From Corylus avellana (Eukaryota > Streptophyta > Magnoliopsida > Fagales > Betulaceae): DNA of 64,000 nucleotides. Under the pieces are notes generated by a model. It was not told the origin of the DNA and searched no databases. It saw only the letters and a program-made list of their open reading frames with translations. The stretch covers positions 1,694,669 through 1,758,668 of the forward strand of contig NC_081550.1 in the NCBI RefSeq assembly GCF_901000735.1, written 5' to 3'. The position numbers were made by a program, and so were the translations under genes. Shown one piece after another: positions 35,201-47,443 of this stretch (position 1 is its first letter; every line of letters starts with the position of its first letter).

Positions 35201-36990
35201 AAGTCTTAAAAGACTTCTTCTATGACTTTTTGCACTTCCGTACAATTTAAGATTCTAAGACATGGATGGAAAAGAAAAACTTCCACACCAGCAAAAAAAG
35301 AAAAAAAAAATCATATTTATTAAATCACCATTTATTATAAATGTTTAAATTGATAAGAAATAGTGAAATAGTGGGTTTAATTATTTAATTAATACTTTAA
35401 TAGCCTCTCTAACTTATTAGCTTAACACACAAAATGATATGTTGCTAAGTTCTCACACTCCACTCCTCTTGGGTGGAGTTTGTTTCTATTTATAAAGTGT
35501 TTTTGATATACACGGTAACATCTTATCTAGACAAACTAAATAGGATTAACAGACAGATAACTCAAACATAAAACACTCATAAAAACACAGATACATCTTT
35601 CATATTTATGTCATATCATAATACTTTTTGAAACAAAAAATACCTCTCGAAACAAGTTAAGGTCGGTATAATCATATGTTGTTACAGTGTGCATGATCAA
35701 CAGCAACTCCAAATCTGGTGAATGGGCATTATCAAAATCGGGGAGCACCATCCTTATACTATACAAATAATAAATGAGACAACAAATTATCAAACATTGG
35801 GACCTAATTACCCCCACACCATTGTTGTCAAAAACACCAAGCCAGACTTAAGGGTTGAAGCATTCGAACTGTCCATTGTCTGATTGGGATTGACGTGAAA
35901 CTGAGGGTGACCCCCCCTAGATGTAGTGCATGGTTGGGTTAATTATAAGCCACATATTTTCTGAAGACCTTTTCTTAACCCAAAAAAAGAAAATAAAGGG
36001 GAATTTTAGTTATTATTAGTCAATTATTTTTTGCTTTCTCAATATTATTTTTTATTTATAAATAGATTATATTCAAGTAGACAAAGTTTTCATCCAAACT
36101 GGATTAAATAAATTTTCTTCAACCTAGTATATAAAAATAACATGTATCTATTTTTTTAATAACATGTGAGATGCACATGAATTTTTAATAAAATTTATTC
36201 CAACTTTGTCCATGATATTAAAAAAACATGTACATCTCACATGTTCAAAGGACACATGTCACTTTTATAGACTAGATTAAAAAAAAAAAAATTCAACTCA
36301 GAACTTTATCAAGTAGTCTCTCTCACGATCTAATTATTATGACTAAGTTTATCTAATTTTCTTGCCATAATAAACAGGTAGCCTATCACATTAAAGTAAA
36401 TGATATTGACATGGAGAAGATTTGCTATCTATATATATTGACTTTTGTGCGTGATTAGAGAGACAATGAAGTTCACAACTTTATTATATAACTGCGTTGG
36501 CTGTTTAGATAATCAGTAATTATATATACTAATACCGTCGTTATTTAGATATGAGAAAAACGAATAAAATAAACAAAAACCCAAATTTATAACAAAAAAA
36601 AAAAAAGAAGAATAAATGATTTACCATGCAATAATGATTCTTTAAATAACAAGGAAAAAAAACGAACGAAACAATCGTGTATCATACGTTTCTTGATATA
36701 ATAAGAGTTTCCATATTACTTATATCATTACATGGAAAATTTGTACATTTCATTAATAAGAAAAATACTTGATTTTTATATAATGTGGCTGAGATTTAAT
36801 GCTAAAGAGAGACGGTTTGGCTTGGGTTGAATTCCAGTTTGGAACTGGACCCGTTGGTTTGAAACATGTGTCCCATAATAAGATACAAGAAACACATGTC
36901 TAAATTTCAACGGATTCAATTCTAATTGAAATTGAATCCAGCTAACTTTGAAAAGACAGTACGTGCATCACAAACAAGAAAACTAGGGAT

Positions 36991-37010
36991 NNNNNNNNNN
37001 NNNNNNNNNN
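36991..37010. other. Assembly gap (20 N)
   Basis: Twenty N within intergenic DNA. Confidence 0.98.
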
Positions 37011-37559
37011 ATGAAAGTGTTAAATCCGTGTCCGTTTTGGCCGAAAACCCAACCAAATGTAAGATAATTTAGAATATACCATATGTCTAGTGTTATATAT
37101 ATAAGAGTGAGATTTAGTAGCCTTTCTTTTTTCTTTTTTCCTTTTTAATGTAGGAATGAAGATTTTGTGCCAAGAAAAATGATTCGGAGCTTGATGGTTT
37201 GCACATGTTGGGAGAGAATATATTCTAGTATTTTTATTTTGTACCAAATAATATGAGGAAAAAATAAAAGTACCCCCCATAGGACACTTTTTGAATGTGT
37301 TATATTATGTCTTCCACGTCACCACCTTCCAGTATTGGATGAATCCTCCCCTCAAATCCAATCCCCCCATGATTCCATTTTGCGCCCATTACTCCTTTTA
37401 CTCACGGACTCCTACGCAAAATTAGGGTTTATCATTCACGGGCCTCTCTCTCTGCCACTTTTTATCTTTTCTTGATTTGTTTTTTTGCAGTATTTATATG
37501 CTGGTGGCCTTTAAACTATTTGTACAGAGTCAATTATATTTTATTATTTTTTTATGGGA

Positions 37560-37674
37560 TTTTTCTTTTTTTTTTTACATGTCCACGTAAGGGAAGATGA
37601 ACGGAGGATTCAAACTAGTAGCTTCCGCTATATTAGGCGTAGTTCACAGTCGATTGAGCTACTCCTTGAAGACG
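37560..37674 (-). mobile_element. tRNA-derived SINE, copy A
   Basis: On the minus strand it reads GGAGTAGCTCAATCGACTGT (A-box-like), then a B-box-like TAGTTTGAATCCTCC, then CCCTTACGTGGACATGT and an A-rich tail (poly-T at about 37566-37576 on the + strand). The same order and wording occur in copy B at 62340-62455. Flanks TTTTATGGGA and TTTTATGAGA look like an imperfect target-site duplication. It has internal RNA polymerase III promoter boxes and no coding capacity. Confidence 0.82.
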
Positions 37675-39746
37675 CTTTTATGAGAAATTAGGATATAATT
37701 AAGAACAAGAGATTAAGCTAAAATGGAAGATAATATACGATGTCAATGATGTCATAAGTGTCAACCAAAAAGAAAAATGAATTTTGTTTTGTTTTTTTTC
37801 TGCTTTCTGTAATTTTCAACAAAAGCCACTAAGGTGCTAAAAGCATAAGGATTTCAACGTTTTGTGTTCACATTGCACAAATTTAATGTTTGGACTTCAA
37901 CCCTATAAAGGGCATTCAAAAAAAAGAAAGAACAAAAGTCAAGTGGACCTCCTAAGTTCAATTATAGCCACATATCCCTTGCAACGAAGCAAGAAATTAT
38001 ATCAACTCCTTGATTATTGATAAATTAGAAAGAACGTAAAAAATAATAATAATAATACTTGATTATTGATGATTCATGAATAGAGTAGTGTTGGATGCCT
38101 AAGTCAATAAATTTGTTGATAAAATTGTATGTTGAGAGAATTTTAGGGTAGAAAAAGCTTTTAATTTATTTGATGATGATCGCTTTCTTTTATATTAAAC
38201 TCGTTGTTTTATGACCACATGGTGGGTTTACGATTGTGCAGTAATGATACGTAGGCAGGAGGCTCCTATAATTTTTAATCTTTCTAGTGAACAAACCTTT
38301 ATGTTAATTGGACCCAATGCTAATCAAGAGACATCCTAATCTTTAAAAAAACTTTTTACTCTAGACATTCCTCATTCCTCACTAATATCATCAAGACTTT
38401 CGAAGTCATTTGTTGTAACAATTCCAAACCAAATTCGCCGAGTAGGTGGGGTTTGAGCTAAGCCTTGGCTAAACCTTGAAAATCTTAATGCCTATCAAAT
38501 CCTAGTAATGACGATTCAAAATATCATATACATTCAACGATAACAAAAACTTCTTTTCTTTTTTTTTTAAATGGTTACTATATGTAATCCCATAAAAATG
38601 AGAAATAGTTTGGACCATTTTAGTAGGTATTAATAAAACAGTTCACAGAGGAGAGAGGAAGTGCCCTAACCACTCTCTTGACCATGAGAGTAGTTCGGCC
38701 ACCCGCTTTGGACAAACCACCCCCTTATGAGTAAATTTGTATTTTCATAATGACCTTGCCAGAAAAATCGCCAAAATTTGTATGAAATGATTTATTTGCT
38801 ACACAGACATACTAACCCCAGAAAGTTGTTTATCACAAAGTTAAAACATAGTAACCAATTAGCATCATCTATAATACAAAAGCAACCATATGAATAAAAG
38901 ATGTACACAAGAGACGCACAAGTAACATTTACTATTATTTACACTACTATATACAGAGAGAAATCTGTTATGGACTCACGTTTTAAATTATCCAAAATAA
39001 CCCAATAAGTATCAGAAGAGAATATGTAGAGTATATACAAGGGCACTAAAATAAAATAATTCAATTCCAAAATATGTGTACCCCACCCACCCGCCCAATC
39101 GAGGGGGAACCCTTCATCTTATTCAATCTTATGTAATTTTTATTTTTTTGATAAGAAGAAAGGGATTACAAGCGAGAGAGGGGATCTTTTACAGTGTGCA
39201 ACCAGAGATCCAGAACAGAGAAAGAATCTATGAGAATGCTTCCAGAAAAAAGGGATGAAAAGGGTTTCGAAAACTACTGTAAATGAGAGAGAGACTAAGC
39301 AGAAATGTGGAAACTCAAGCTAAGGAGTGCATTTATTCGTCAAGGATGGAACTTCTAGGTAACAAAAGTCATATCTATTCATTTATCCTGTACAATTTTA
39401 ATCTAAACAACAACAACAATAATAATGATTTCAATTTTCTATGGAAAACACCAATAGCATTCACATGTATTTATCATTAGATAACCGATTGGTGCATGGG
39501 AAACGGGAAATGGGAAATGGGTCATTTTAATTGGGAAAATTTGACTGAAAGCTGTCATCAGTATTGAAAATAATACTTGACCAAAGAAAAATGCAATGCA
39601 AATAAGCGCAGACAGAATATTCAACATTTCCAAAAGCTACTCTGCATGATTATAGCACATCAGCATCAGAATTTTCAACATTATACCCAAGTGTTTGGAC
39701 ATCGCTTACATAGTCTCTATACCAGCTCTACACCTTTCCTAGTCAG

Positions 39747-41284
39747 TCAATGGATGACAGGCTTGAGAGGATGAGCTCTCAGCTTCGATAAATCAAGACT
39801 AGAATCAAGCTCTTCATCCAGCTCCCCGACAATGCTTCTGCAAGAATCAAGGGATATAGATTATGTTATAGCACATAGTAAGAAAATGTCAAATGAAGTC
39901 CTCTCACTTCCTCCCATCAGGAAGAGAAAAATTTTAATAAAAAACAAAGGTGAAAGGTATTACATGTTATCGCCCCTTATTATGTACAAACCCAACACAA
40001 GTTGTTGAACACCTTCCTGCAAGTCAGAAGAAGCGAAAAGTCAAGTTATTGAAGTGAAAAGGCCAAATGCAGTGAACTACATATAGTATTCTCAAGTTCA
40101 GCACAGAATCCGAAGCAAAGATAACCATANNNNNNNNNNNNNNNNNNNNNNNNNNNNNNNNNNNNNNNNNNNNNNNNNNNNNNNNNNNNNNNNNNNNNNN
40201 NNNNNNNNNNNNNNNNNNNNNNNNNNNNNNNNNNNNNNGGGGTTGGAGAATTAGACAGAAATGTTTTAGTTTTTCCAAAATACACCGCACCAAAACAGTA
40301 AATGAACCAGCAACTGAATGCTTGTCAAGGTAAGGATACAAACCTTTGTGGAGTAGACACGTTCATGAGATTCATCAAGGATAATATTTGTTGCCTGGTC
40401 AAAGCCTTTTAGGACTCCCTAAATGGAAAACCAAAACTGTTAATACAATCAATACCTCATACTAAGATCTAGCTGGTGCATTGGACTAACAACAGGTAAC
40501 ATACCACTATATTGCGTCCATCATTTGTGATAACTGATATAGTTTCTGCACATAGAGGAAATGACTTGAGAATAAAGTTAAAAGAGAGGTAAAATATAAG
40601 AGGCCCAAACCAACTAAGCTGAAAATGCACTGCAAAAGGAACGCTGAGAACTACACCCAGGAGTTAGAAATCACATTTTTCCCATCTTACGCATAAAAAA
40701 GAAAAAGAGTTTACTTATAAACAGGGTTTTGAAAAGTTTCTAACACTTGCATTGAAACACTCCTAAAGGGGGAAAGAGGGATCCATAAGATGCCTTGGGC
40801 CTCCAAAATTTTATACACGAGTCTCATTAGACATCAGTTCCACAAGCCAAGGTACAGCAACTGTTATACCATACATGCCTTGACTTGAGGCACACGCTGC
40901 TTGTAAGATTGCCAATCATGTTTCTTTCTGTTTCCTTCATATTCATCCCTTTTTTAATGTATGTTTCGAATAATCTACTACATCGTTGAACTATCTCTAT
41001 GCGTTAAGTACTTTCTTAACAAATCTAGTAAGATGCTAAAATGCTTCGCATTACAACATTTTAAAATCAGATGTAATGATTTAATGTCCTTTTTTCAAAC
41101 ATCAATATTCATTGATTTATAAAAGCTTACACCTCAACACACCCAGATTCATGCCTTGGCTAAAAAGAAATCAAACACCTTGCCTATAGGTTAATATATA
41201 CATTAAACACATAAGAAATAAAAAGGGCTTGTCAAAAATTTGCATACGATCTACAAGTGATTCAAGTCCAGGGCCAGTTGACAT
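39747..41284 (-). CDS. LSM8: LSM8, U6 snRNA-associated Sm-like protein
   Basis: Five exons: 41248-41284, 40505-40545, 40344-40418, 39964-40016, 39747-39837 (stop), joining to 98 residues. It reads MSTGPGLESLVDQTISVITN, DGRNIVGVLKGFDQATNIIL, DESHERVYSTKEGVQQLVLG, LYIIRGDN and ELDSSLDLSKLRAHPLKPVI in order. The Sm1 and Sm2 motifs (GVLKGFDQATN; LYIIRGDN) and the LKPVIH ending identify LSM8, and the length equals the known plant protein. LSM8 distinguishes the nuclear LSM2-8 ring, which binds the U6 snRNA 3' end and supports splicing. Every junction has GT-AG ends. An N gap lies in the intron between exons 3 and 4 (about 40017-40343) and does not touch coding sequence. Its 5' UTR exon probably lies about 3.4 kb upstream near 44633-44760 (see the inverted repeat), making a long first intron that contains a LINE relic. 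Confidence 0.96.
40130..40238. other. Assembly gap (109 N) inside an LSM8 intron
   Basis: N run within the intron between LSM8 exons 3 and 4. Confidence 0.98.
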
Positions 41285-41991
41285 CTTGGAGCTCCCAAAA
41301 TGGATATATCAGAGACACTATGCAAGATTGGTTATGAACCAAATTTTCTGCCCAAAAATAAAAAAATAAAAGACATGAGTTCTTCAAGAGACAATTTACA
41401 TAAAGCTACAGAAATAAGATATATGGTAAACATTATAGAGAATTTCCTTCTTTATAACACCTTTAGGGGCTGGGAGAGAGTAGGGATGAGATTCAAAAGG
41501 ACATGATATTATCAAATTGGTTAAAAATATAAATAAATAAAAAATAAGATGTAATAATCAATTCATTGAAGCTATAACTCTTGAGTCTTGACATACTAAA
41601 ATGGAGGAATATAATGTGTTAATAAGAAATTGTCAATGATTCTGAAGGTCATTACTAGCTAATGGTTGTACAACCTGAAAGTAGCATCAGAAAATAAACT
41701 CACAAAAAGCCAAATGAAACATGCAAAGGAAGAAACAGAGTGCCTAACATCCCTGAAGAAGGCTGTTCACTTCAAGCACTTATCTAGACATATAATGCAA
41801 TTTAAAGAGTGTGCGCGGAGATCAACCAACGACAATAATTCCTATAAGAAATGGCATAAAAGTGATGGAAATTTACCCAACTAAAAAGCACCAGATATTT
41901 ACCATTATAGCTAAATCATAACAAAATTTCTTACCATCTTTTAGTAAGCAAGAAAATCAACCTGAGTCACACAAAAACATGTGAGCACACA

Positions 41992-42965
41992 TTTTTTTTT
42001 TAAAAGCAATTCAATCTTGAAAGGTGCAGAGGAGTGCAACCTAAGTACACAAGATGTATACAGGAGAGATGTCTAATTAGGGAGATAAAGAAGAACACAA
42101 GTCCAAAAATTCCCAAAAAACTAGAGAATCGATGACTATTGTACACTATCATCCAAGCATAAAGAGATTTGAACAAGACAACTTTTACTCTATCACTAAT
42201 TTCTCACGGTCTTCGAAATTCTTAGCATTCCTCTCTCCAAATGCACCGTATTAAGCATCGAGGAGCCAACCTCCAAGCTTCTAAAATGCACCTACTTTTG
42301 AACTGGCCTCTCCACTAGTCAGTAATTCCACAACTCTTCTAGGCACGACCCACTCTACATTGAAACGATGGAACATTGAAACCCACGGCTCTCTAGCCAC
42401 GTCACAGTGGAGAAGAAGGTGATTAATAGTCACTTTATTCCTCTTACACATACAACACTAATCCGCCACTATGACGTGCCTCTTTTTCAAGTTATCCAAC
42501 GTTAAGATCTTCCTAATGTTGTCATCCACACAAAAAAACTCGACTCTAGAAGGAGCCCTAACCCTCTAAATGCTCTTCCAAGAAAATGGAGAGCCAACGG
42601 GAATGCAGAGCACATGATAGAAGGATCTAGCCTTGAACTTTCGCCTTTTGGAAGGGATAAAAGATCAAAGAACGAAGTGACCAAATCCACCTCCCAATCA
42701 TGCACGGATCTGATAAAAGAAATGTTCCACCAAAGGTTGCCACCACCAAATCCTCTTTACGGTGGGCAATACTAAACAATTCCAGAAAAGAGGCCTATGG
42801 CCTTCAGGGATTGATTCCCACCCAACAAATCATACCAAAACTTTATCTTGGATCCATCAGAGCAAACTAGAGAACAAATTTTGTACCAACTGATTAGATG
42901 GGACTTAAACTTGTCACCGACTCCAACCCACAGAAAATCCTTTTGAAGTACACAAGGGGTGCAAA
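41992..42965 (-). mobile_element. Relic of a LINE 3' end (zf-RVT region)
   Basis: On the minus strand the sequence reads CCMCKRNKVTINHLLLHCDV then AREPWVSMFHRFNVEWVVPR, the zinc-finger zf-RVT part of plant L1 ORF2, interrupted by in-frame stops and shifts. Upstream, RFW/YDLWVG-like and EDLVVATFGGTF pieces are readable. A poly-T tract (about 41992-42001) marks the poly(A) end. It is unrelated in detail to the LINE at 4775-10528. It lies in the presumed long 5' intron of LSM8. Confidence 0.78.
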
Positions 42966-44213
42966 AGAAAATTACCTAAGATTACAATCTAAAATTAGGA
43001 AGGAGAAGAAAACCTAATAATAACCACTGCTGCTTCTAATAAAGTTCATGCACCAATAGTATGATATACCAGCAAAATAGAGTTTACAATTAGCATAGAG
43101 TTAAAGCATATGTTCTTATTACACCCTTTTTCTTTTTTTGAGGAAGATCTTTTTAAGTTACAGTTCACTTCCGGTTCATGTAAATTAAATTAATCATATC
43201 TATGCATGAGTTCCACGGGACACCACCAAGATGTCTTGTTGACATACCTAGGATCAGAATAGAAATTGATCTGTCATCTCCAAATCTCTTTAAATCACAA
43301 TGGAATCTTTCAATTATTATGAGATGTCAAATTTCATAAATAAATATGTGAATTCATATATAAACTATGCCTGCAAAGACCTGGAAATGAAAATGCCTGG
43401 CTAGGACTGATGGTATGAGTATGTTAGCAATTCACTTGTGAAGTATTCTAAATACCACATTTGTCCAGATTCAATATCAGGGGTAACTTGGGCCAAAAGG
43501 TTGAAACTGTTTTTAAGGATAATTGGGCCAAAGTTTTTTGTTTGTTTCCTTAAGTGCCTTTCCCACTAAAGGTGATAACAATTTTCATAAAGTCATAACT
43601 CAACCCATGTAACCAATTGGACAATGCCAAATGTGGTTAGAAACCTTGATGAAACAACTTACATTCATTTGGTACACGATGGAAATTATCTTTAACTCCC
43701 AATATAAGTTAAGGAACAATAAAGCAATAGATCTTGCAATGCAAGGAATGTAGTCACCATCTGATAACACACCACTTGATGTCTACCACAATGGAACCAA
43801 AAATCCCACCATAAAACAATCCACCATCATCCGAATCCTAAAACCCATGTACACCAATAACCCTTCAAAACAACCTCACCAGTGAAAATAAAGCTAAACC
43901 CTACAACAATAACAAAACCCTAACCCTGAAACCCTGCCAAGACCATAACCTTTCCTAACACCGCACCAATACCTCCCCTACTTAACTTCATACACCAGAA
44001 AACGCCACCAAAAACCTCCTTTACTAACACCCATAAAACCCTTCCCTACATCCCAAACCCCCACCACCTCATATTCTACACCTAAACAACCTACACAAAA
44101 CATCTGAACACACATTCTGAACCTAAACGATCAACAAAAGCCCCCTCCCTTCACACATCAAGCTCACTCCTACCCAACCGAAGCCCACAACACCAAAACC
44201 TCCCCTTGGCACC
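42966..44213 (-). other. G/T-rich (minus strand) putative first-intron region of LSM8
   Basis: From about 44215 down to about 43700 the minus strand is strongly G/T-rich and A/C-poor; the + strand reads almost only C, A and T, with repeated CCCTA/AACCC words. Such T/G skew is typical just inside plant transcription units. No exon was identified, and the skew fades towards 43400. Confidence 0.45.
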
Positions 44214-44827
44214 AAACACCCTACTCCCGGCCAACCATGTGAAAAGATACCTCAAGGCACCATGAAACCAAACACTCGAGCCATACAACACTCCATCACC
44301 AAAAAACCCAAAAACAACCCATATAAGCCCCAAAACGAAACCCAAAAACAGCAAAACACACAAAATCACTCCCACCCATCACCTCATAGCCTAAAACACA
44401 CCACACCAAAGACCACCGCGCTCACAGACTTAGCAAAACAAACCAACCCCACGCCGTTTCCGGCCACCCGCCGGGTCCAAACAAAACCATCACACGGACA
44501 CCACACAACTCGGCTCAAGTACCATTCCAAACCCACAAACACACCCCACACAGGGCCCATCGGCTGCTACACTTATACAAATGAAGCGAAACTTGAAAAC
44601 AAAAAATGAAGGGGAAATTCAAAACTCCTCACCTTGGTACTGTAGGCGAGAAACAGAGCAAGAGGGCGACCAATAAATGGCGACAAACGGAGCAAGAATC
44701 CGCAAAGGAGAGTGAAAAAACCCAAATGACGAAAATGCCTCCCGTTTGCTTAGATTAAGGCCTGTGGGTGCTGCACAGTGTATGCCAGGCCCACTACATT
44801 TCATACTTAATATGGACCCAAATCCCA
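44214..44827 (-). promoter_or_regulatory. Inverted-repeat arm A: promoter/5' exon-like region facing LSM8
   Basis: Read on the minus strand it matches 46493-47095 at roughly nine positions in ten: GGGTCCATATTA, AATGTAGTGGGCCTGGCA, TTATTGGTCGCCCTCTTGCT, a splice donor (CAAG|GTGAGG, exon end at 44633) and a T/G-rich intron start ending near ATGGTTGGCCGGGAGT. GGGCC motifs resemble the site II/TELO-type elements of housekeeping genes. Since LSM8 is the next gene in this direction, this is inferred to be its promoter and non-coding first exon. Confidence 0.6.
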
Positions 44828-44882
44828 TTAAAATAAATAAATAAATAACAATAGTTTGAACTTTGAAGGTCATTGAATTGAG

Positions 44883-45536
44883 TAGGGGTGAGCAAATACC
44901 CGCTCAACCCGTCAAAACCGACCCGCCCTCCCCATTCCGCCCGGCACATGCCGGGTTTTATGTTATTTTTCTCGGATACGGGTTTTTTTCAAACCCGGGC
45001 GTGGCGGGGCGGGTTATTATAAAAAAAATGTTGAAAATCCCTTAGGGAAATTACTGCAGAGTGCAGAAGCTGCACGACGACAACTCCTAGAGAGAGAGAT
45101 ACCTGCACGACGACGGCTGCTTCGGGACACCGGGATAGGAGGATGGAGCGGCGCTGGAGAAGAAAATGAAAAGAATGAAAATGAAGAGAGGTGGCTTAGT
45201 GATTAGGCTTAGACGAGGGAGAGAGAGAGATACCTGCTCCCGTGCTCCGGCTGCTCGGCTGCCCGGGGACGGAGGGTCTGGACTCTGGAGGCTGGAGCTG
45301 GAGAAGAAAATCACAGAGGAAAAGAAGAGCCTTCCACGCGAGAGAGAGTATTTCCTTAATTAGGTTAGGTTATGTTGGGAGCGGGGCGGGTACCCAGGAA
45401 AAAATTTATTATAACCTGCAACCCGCCCGGGTTTAAAAAAAAAAAAAAAACTCGTATCCGAGAAAAATAACATAAAACCCGGCTTGTGCGGGACGGGTCG
45501 GTTTTGAAGGGTTGGGCGGGTATTTGCTCACTCCCA
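44883..45536. mobile_element. 654-bp hAT-type MITE with long inverted repeats
   Basis: Ends are inverted repeats: left TAGGGGTGAGCAAATACCCG, right reverse complement TGGGAGTGAGCAAATACCCG, with homology continuing for about 120 bp per arm (GGATACGGG, AAACCCGG, ATAACATAAAACCCGGC). Flanked by a perfect 8-bp target-site duplication GAATTGAG (44875-44882 and 45537-45544). The core (about 45050-45345) is GC-rich and includes two related blocks beginning AGAGAGATACCTGC. No protein is supported. Confidence 0.9.
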
Positions 45537-45699
45537 GAATTGAGAGAAAATTCATATTTGTATTTAGAATACATAATTGGCATTATAGGGTTCCAAAAAT
45601 TTCCAAAAATATAGGGTTCCAAAAATAATATATAGGTATTGAATTTGAAGAATCTTAGAAATTGTCTTTAGAACCCCTAAATTCAATATCTGGGCATAA

Positions 45700-46430
45700 G
45701 GTTGTAATAGAGTCGAGTCGAGTCGAGCCAAGCTGAGCTGAGTATTGAATATTTAAATTCAATTTATTTAATTTATTTTCGAACATTAGCTGAACTTGAG
45801 CTTATTACTAAACTAGATAATCTATTCAAACTCTTTTCATTTAATTTTGAATGAACTTGAGTTTGTACACAAACTATTCAATTAACTTATTCATTTCATA
45901 TATAAAGTAAATGTGATTTTTTTTTTTATATATATATATTTAATTATTGTTAAGATTTATTATTTGAGTAATTAGACAAATTAACTAAAATATTAAATAA
46001 TCTAATCTTGAATTTATATGTTTATCTTATAATATGTATATACATTTATTACAAGCACACACATATCCATACATACACATAAACCCACTTATATACACAA
46101 AAAATACACATTTTTGTCAAGATTCACAATTATAATAATTTAAACTATATCTATTAACATTAAGAAGATAATTTATTTTTATCTTTTTAAATATTTAACA
46201 TTTTCTCATTACGGAGTTAAAAACAATATTAAAAAAATAAATAAAAATGAAGTTATACAAGCTTATACAAGCCGAGGCAAAGTTATACGAGTTCAACTTG
46301 TTTAATAAACGAGTCTAAATTTTTATTCAAACAATGAATCGATTTCTAGCCGAGTTTATGTGAGCCGAACCCAAATCTATTTGCAAACGGCTTTATTTAT
46401 TTATTGCCCTACCTATACACTAAAAGTTTT
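45700..46430. repeat. Possible further MITE with GAGTCGAG / GAGCCGA ends
   Basis: Begins near GTTGTAATAGAGTCGAGTCG and ends near GAGCCGAACCCAAATC...GCCCTACC, flanking an AT-rich core. Elements of this wording are common in plants as short non-autonomous DNA transposons. Terminal repeats are degenerate and I could not define a target-site duplication. Confidence 0.4.
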
Positions 46431-46492
46431 TTTTTTTTTATTATTTTATTTATTTTTCTCTTTTTATTTATTTATTTATATTTTTTTAAAAA

Positions 46493-47095
46493 GGGATTTG
46501 GGTCCATATTAAAATATGAAATGTAGTGGGCCTGGCACACACTGTGCAGCACGCCAAGGCCTCAATCTAAGCAAACGGAGGCATCCCCACCATTTGGGTT
46601 TTTCATTATCCTTCGCCGATTCTTGCTCCGCTTTCCACCTCTCCGTTTATCGCCGTTTATTGGTCGCCCTCTTGCTCCGTGTCTCGTCAACAGTATCAAG
46701 GTGAGGAATTTTGAACTTTCCCTTCATTTTTTGTTTTTGTTTTCGAGTTTCGCTTCATTTTAAATTGTGTGGCAGCCGATTGGCCCTGTGTGGGGGTGTG
46801 TTTGTGGGATTGGAACAGTACTTGACCCGAGTTGTGCGGTGTGCGTGTGATGGTTATGTTTGGACCCTGCGGGTGGCCGGAAACGGCGTGGGGGTGGTTT
46901 GTTTTGCTAAGGCTGTGAGCGTGGTGGTCTTTGGTGTGGTGTGTTTAGGCTATGAGGTGATGGGTGGGAGTGATTTTGTGTGTGTTGCTGTTTCTGGGTT
47001 GTTTTTGGGTTTTTGGTGATGGGGTGTTGTATGGCTCGAGTATTTGGTTTCATGGTGCCTTGAGGTATCTTTTCACATGGTTGGCCGGGAGTGGT
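46493..47095 (+). promoter_or_regulatory. Inverted-repeat arm B: promoter/5' exon region of the FAR1-like gene
   Basis: Plus-strand partner of 44214-44827. It includes AATGTAGTGGGCCTGGCA, TTATTGGTCGCCCTCTTGCT, a probable non-coding exon ending in a donor after 46700 (TATCAAG|GTGAGG) and a T/G-rich intron start. A probable acceptor (TTGATTCTAG, ending 47342) lies about 100 bp before the start codon of the FAR1-like gene at 47444. Confidence 0.6.
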
Positions 47096-47130
47096 GTTTT
47101 GTGGATGTTTGGGTATTCGCGCGCGTGTGT

Positions 47131-47131
47131 T

Positions 47132-47189
<58 letters not shown>
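47131..47189. repeat. Compound (GT)n(GA)n microsatellite
   Basis: GTGTGT tract followed directly by GAGAGA, within the presumed 5' intron of the FAR1-like gene. Confidence 0.92.
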
Positions 47190-47191
<2 letters not shown>

Positions 47192-47443
47192 CAAATTAAG
47201 AAGGAAAGGGGGTAGACGTTCAGAACAAAGCTTATTTGAACCTCATAAATGAAGCTCTTGGAGCCATTTTAAACCAGCATGTGTGTGTTTGGGATGATAA
47301 TGTGCTTATAAAACTGTAAATTGTTCTTTCTATTGATTCTAGTTGCTAATAATGTCGTTCCTTTGTTTCAAGTGCCTTGATAATGGGATCAGTGAGATGG
47401 AAATTTATAGTCTTTCCATGGGAGGAGATTCTGTACAATATTT

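Larger units (their letters stand above)
30331..39746. other. Long AT-rich intergenic stretch without recognisable genes
   Basis: About 9.4 kb. No open frame has coding character on either strand. It contains a 49-bp tandem duplication (32110-32207), a SINE (37560-37674), a 20-N gap (36991-37010), homopolymer tracts (about 34252, 36286) and members of a dispersed AT-rich repeat. 31620-32600 is less AT-rich and may be an old, unrecognisable element. Confidence 0.6.

Noticed and set aside
39139..39290. Possible small LINE 3' fragment (TTTTTTTGATAAGAAGAAAGG)
   Set aside because: The wording resembles the antisense 3' end of plant LINEs, but there is no coding segment and no defined end or target-site duplication.
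43900..43935. Interstitial telomere repeat (AACCCTAACCCTGAAACCCTG)-like run
   Set aside because: Only two or three imperfect units within a generally C/A-rich strand. More likely a telo-box-like or composition effect than a telomeric relic.
44262..44609. Plus-strand open frame rich in Lys/Pro/Thr
   Set aside because: Antisense of the T/G-rich intron of inverted-repeat arm A. Low complexity with no domain, so the frame is a composition effect.
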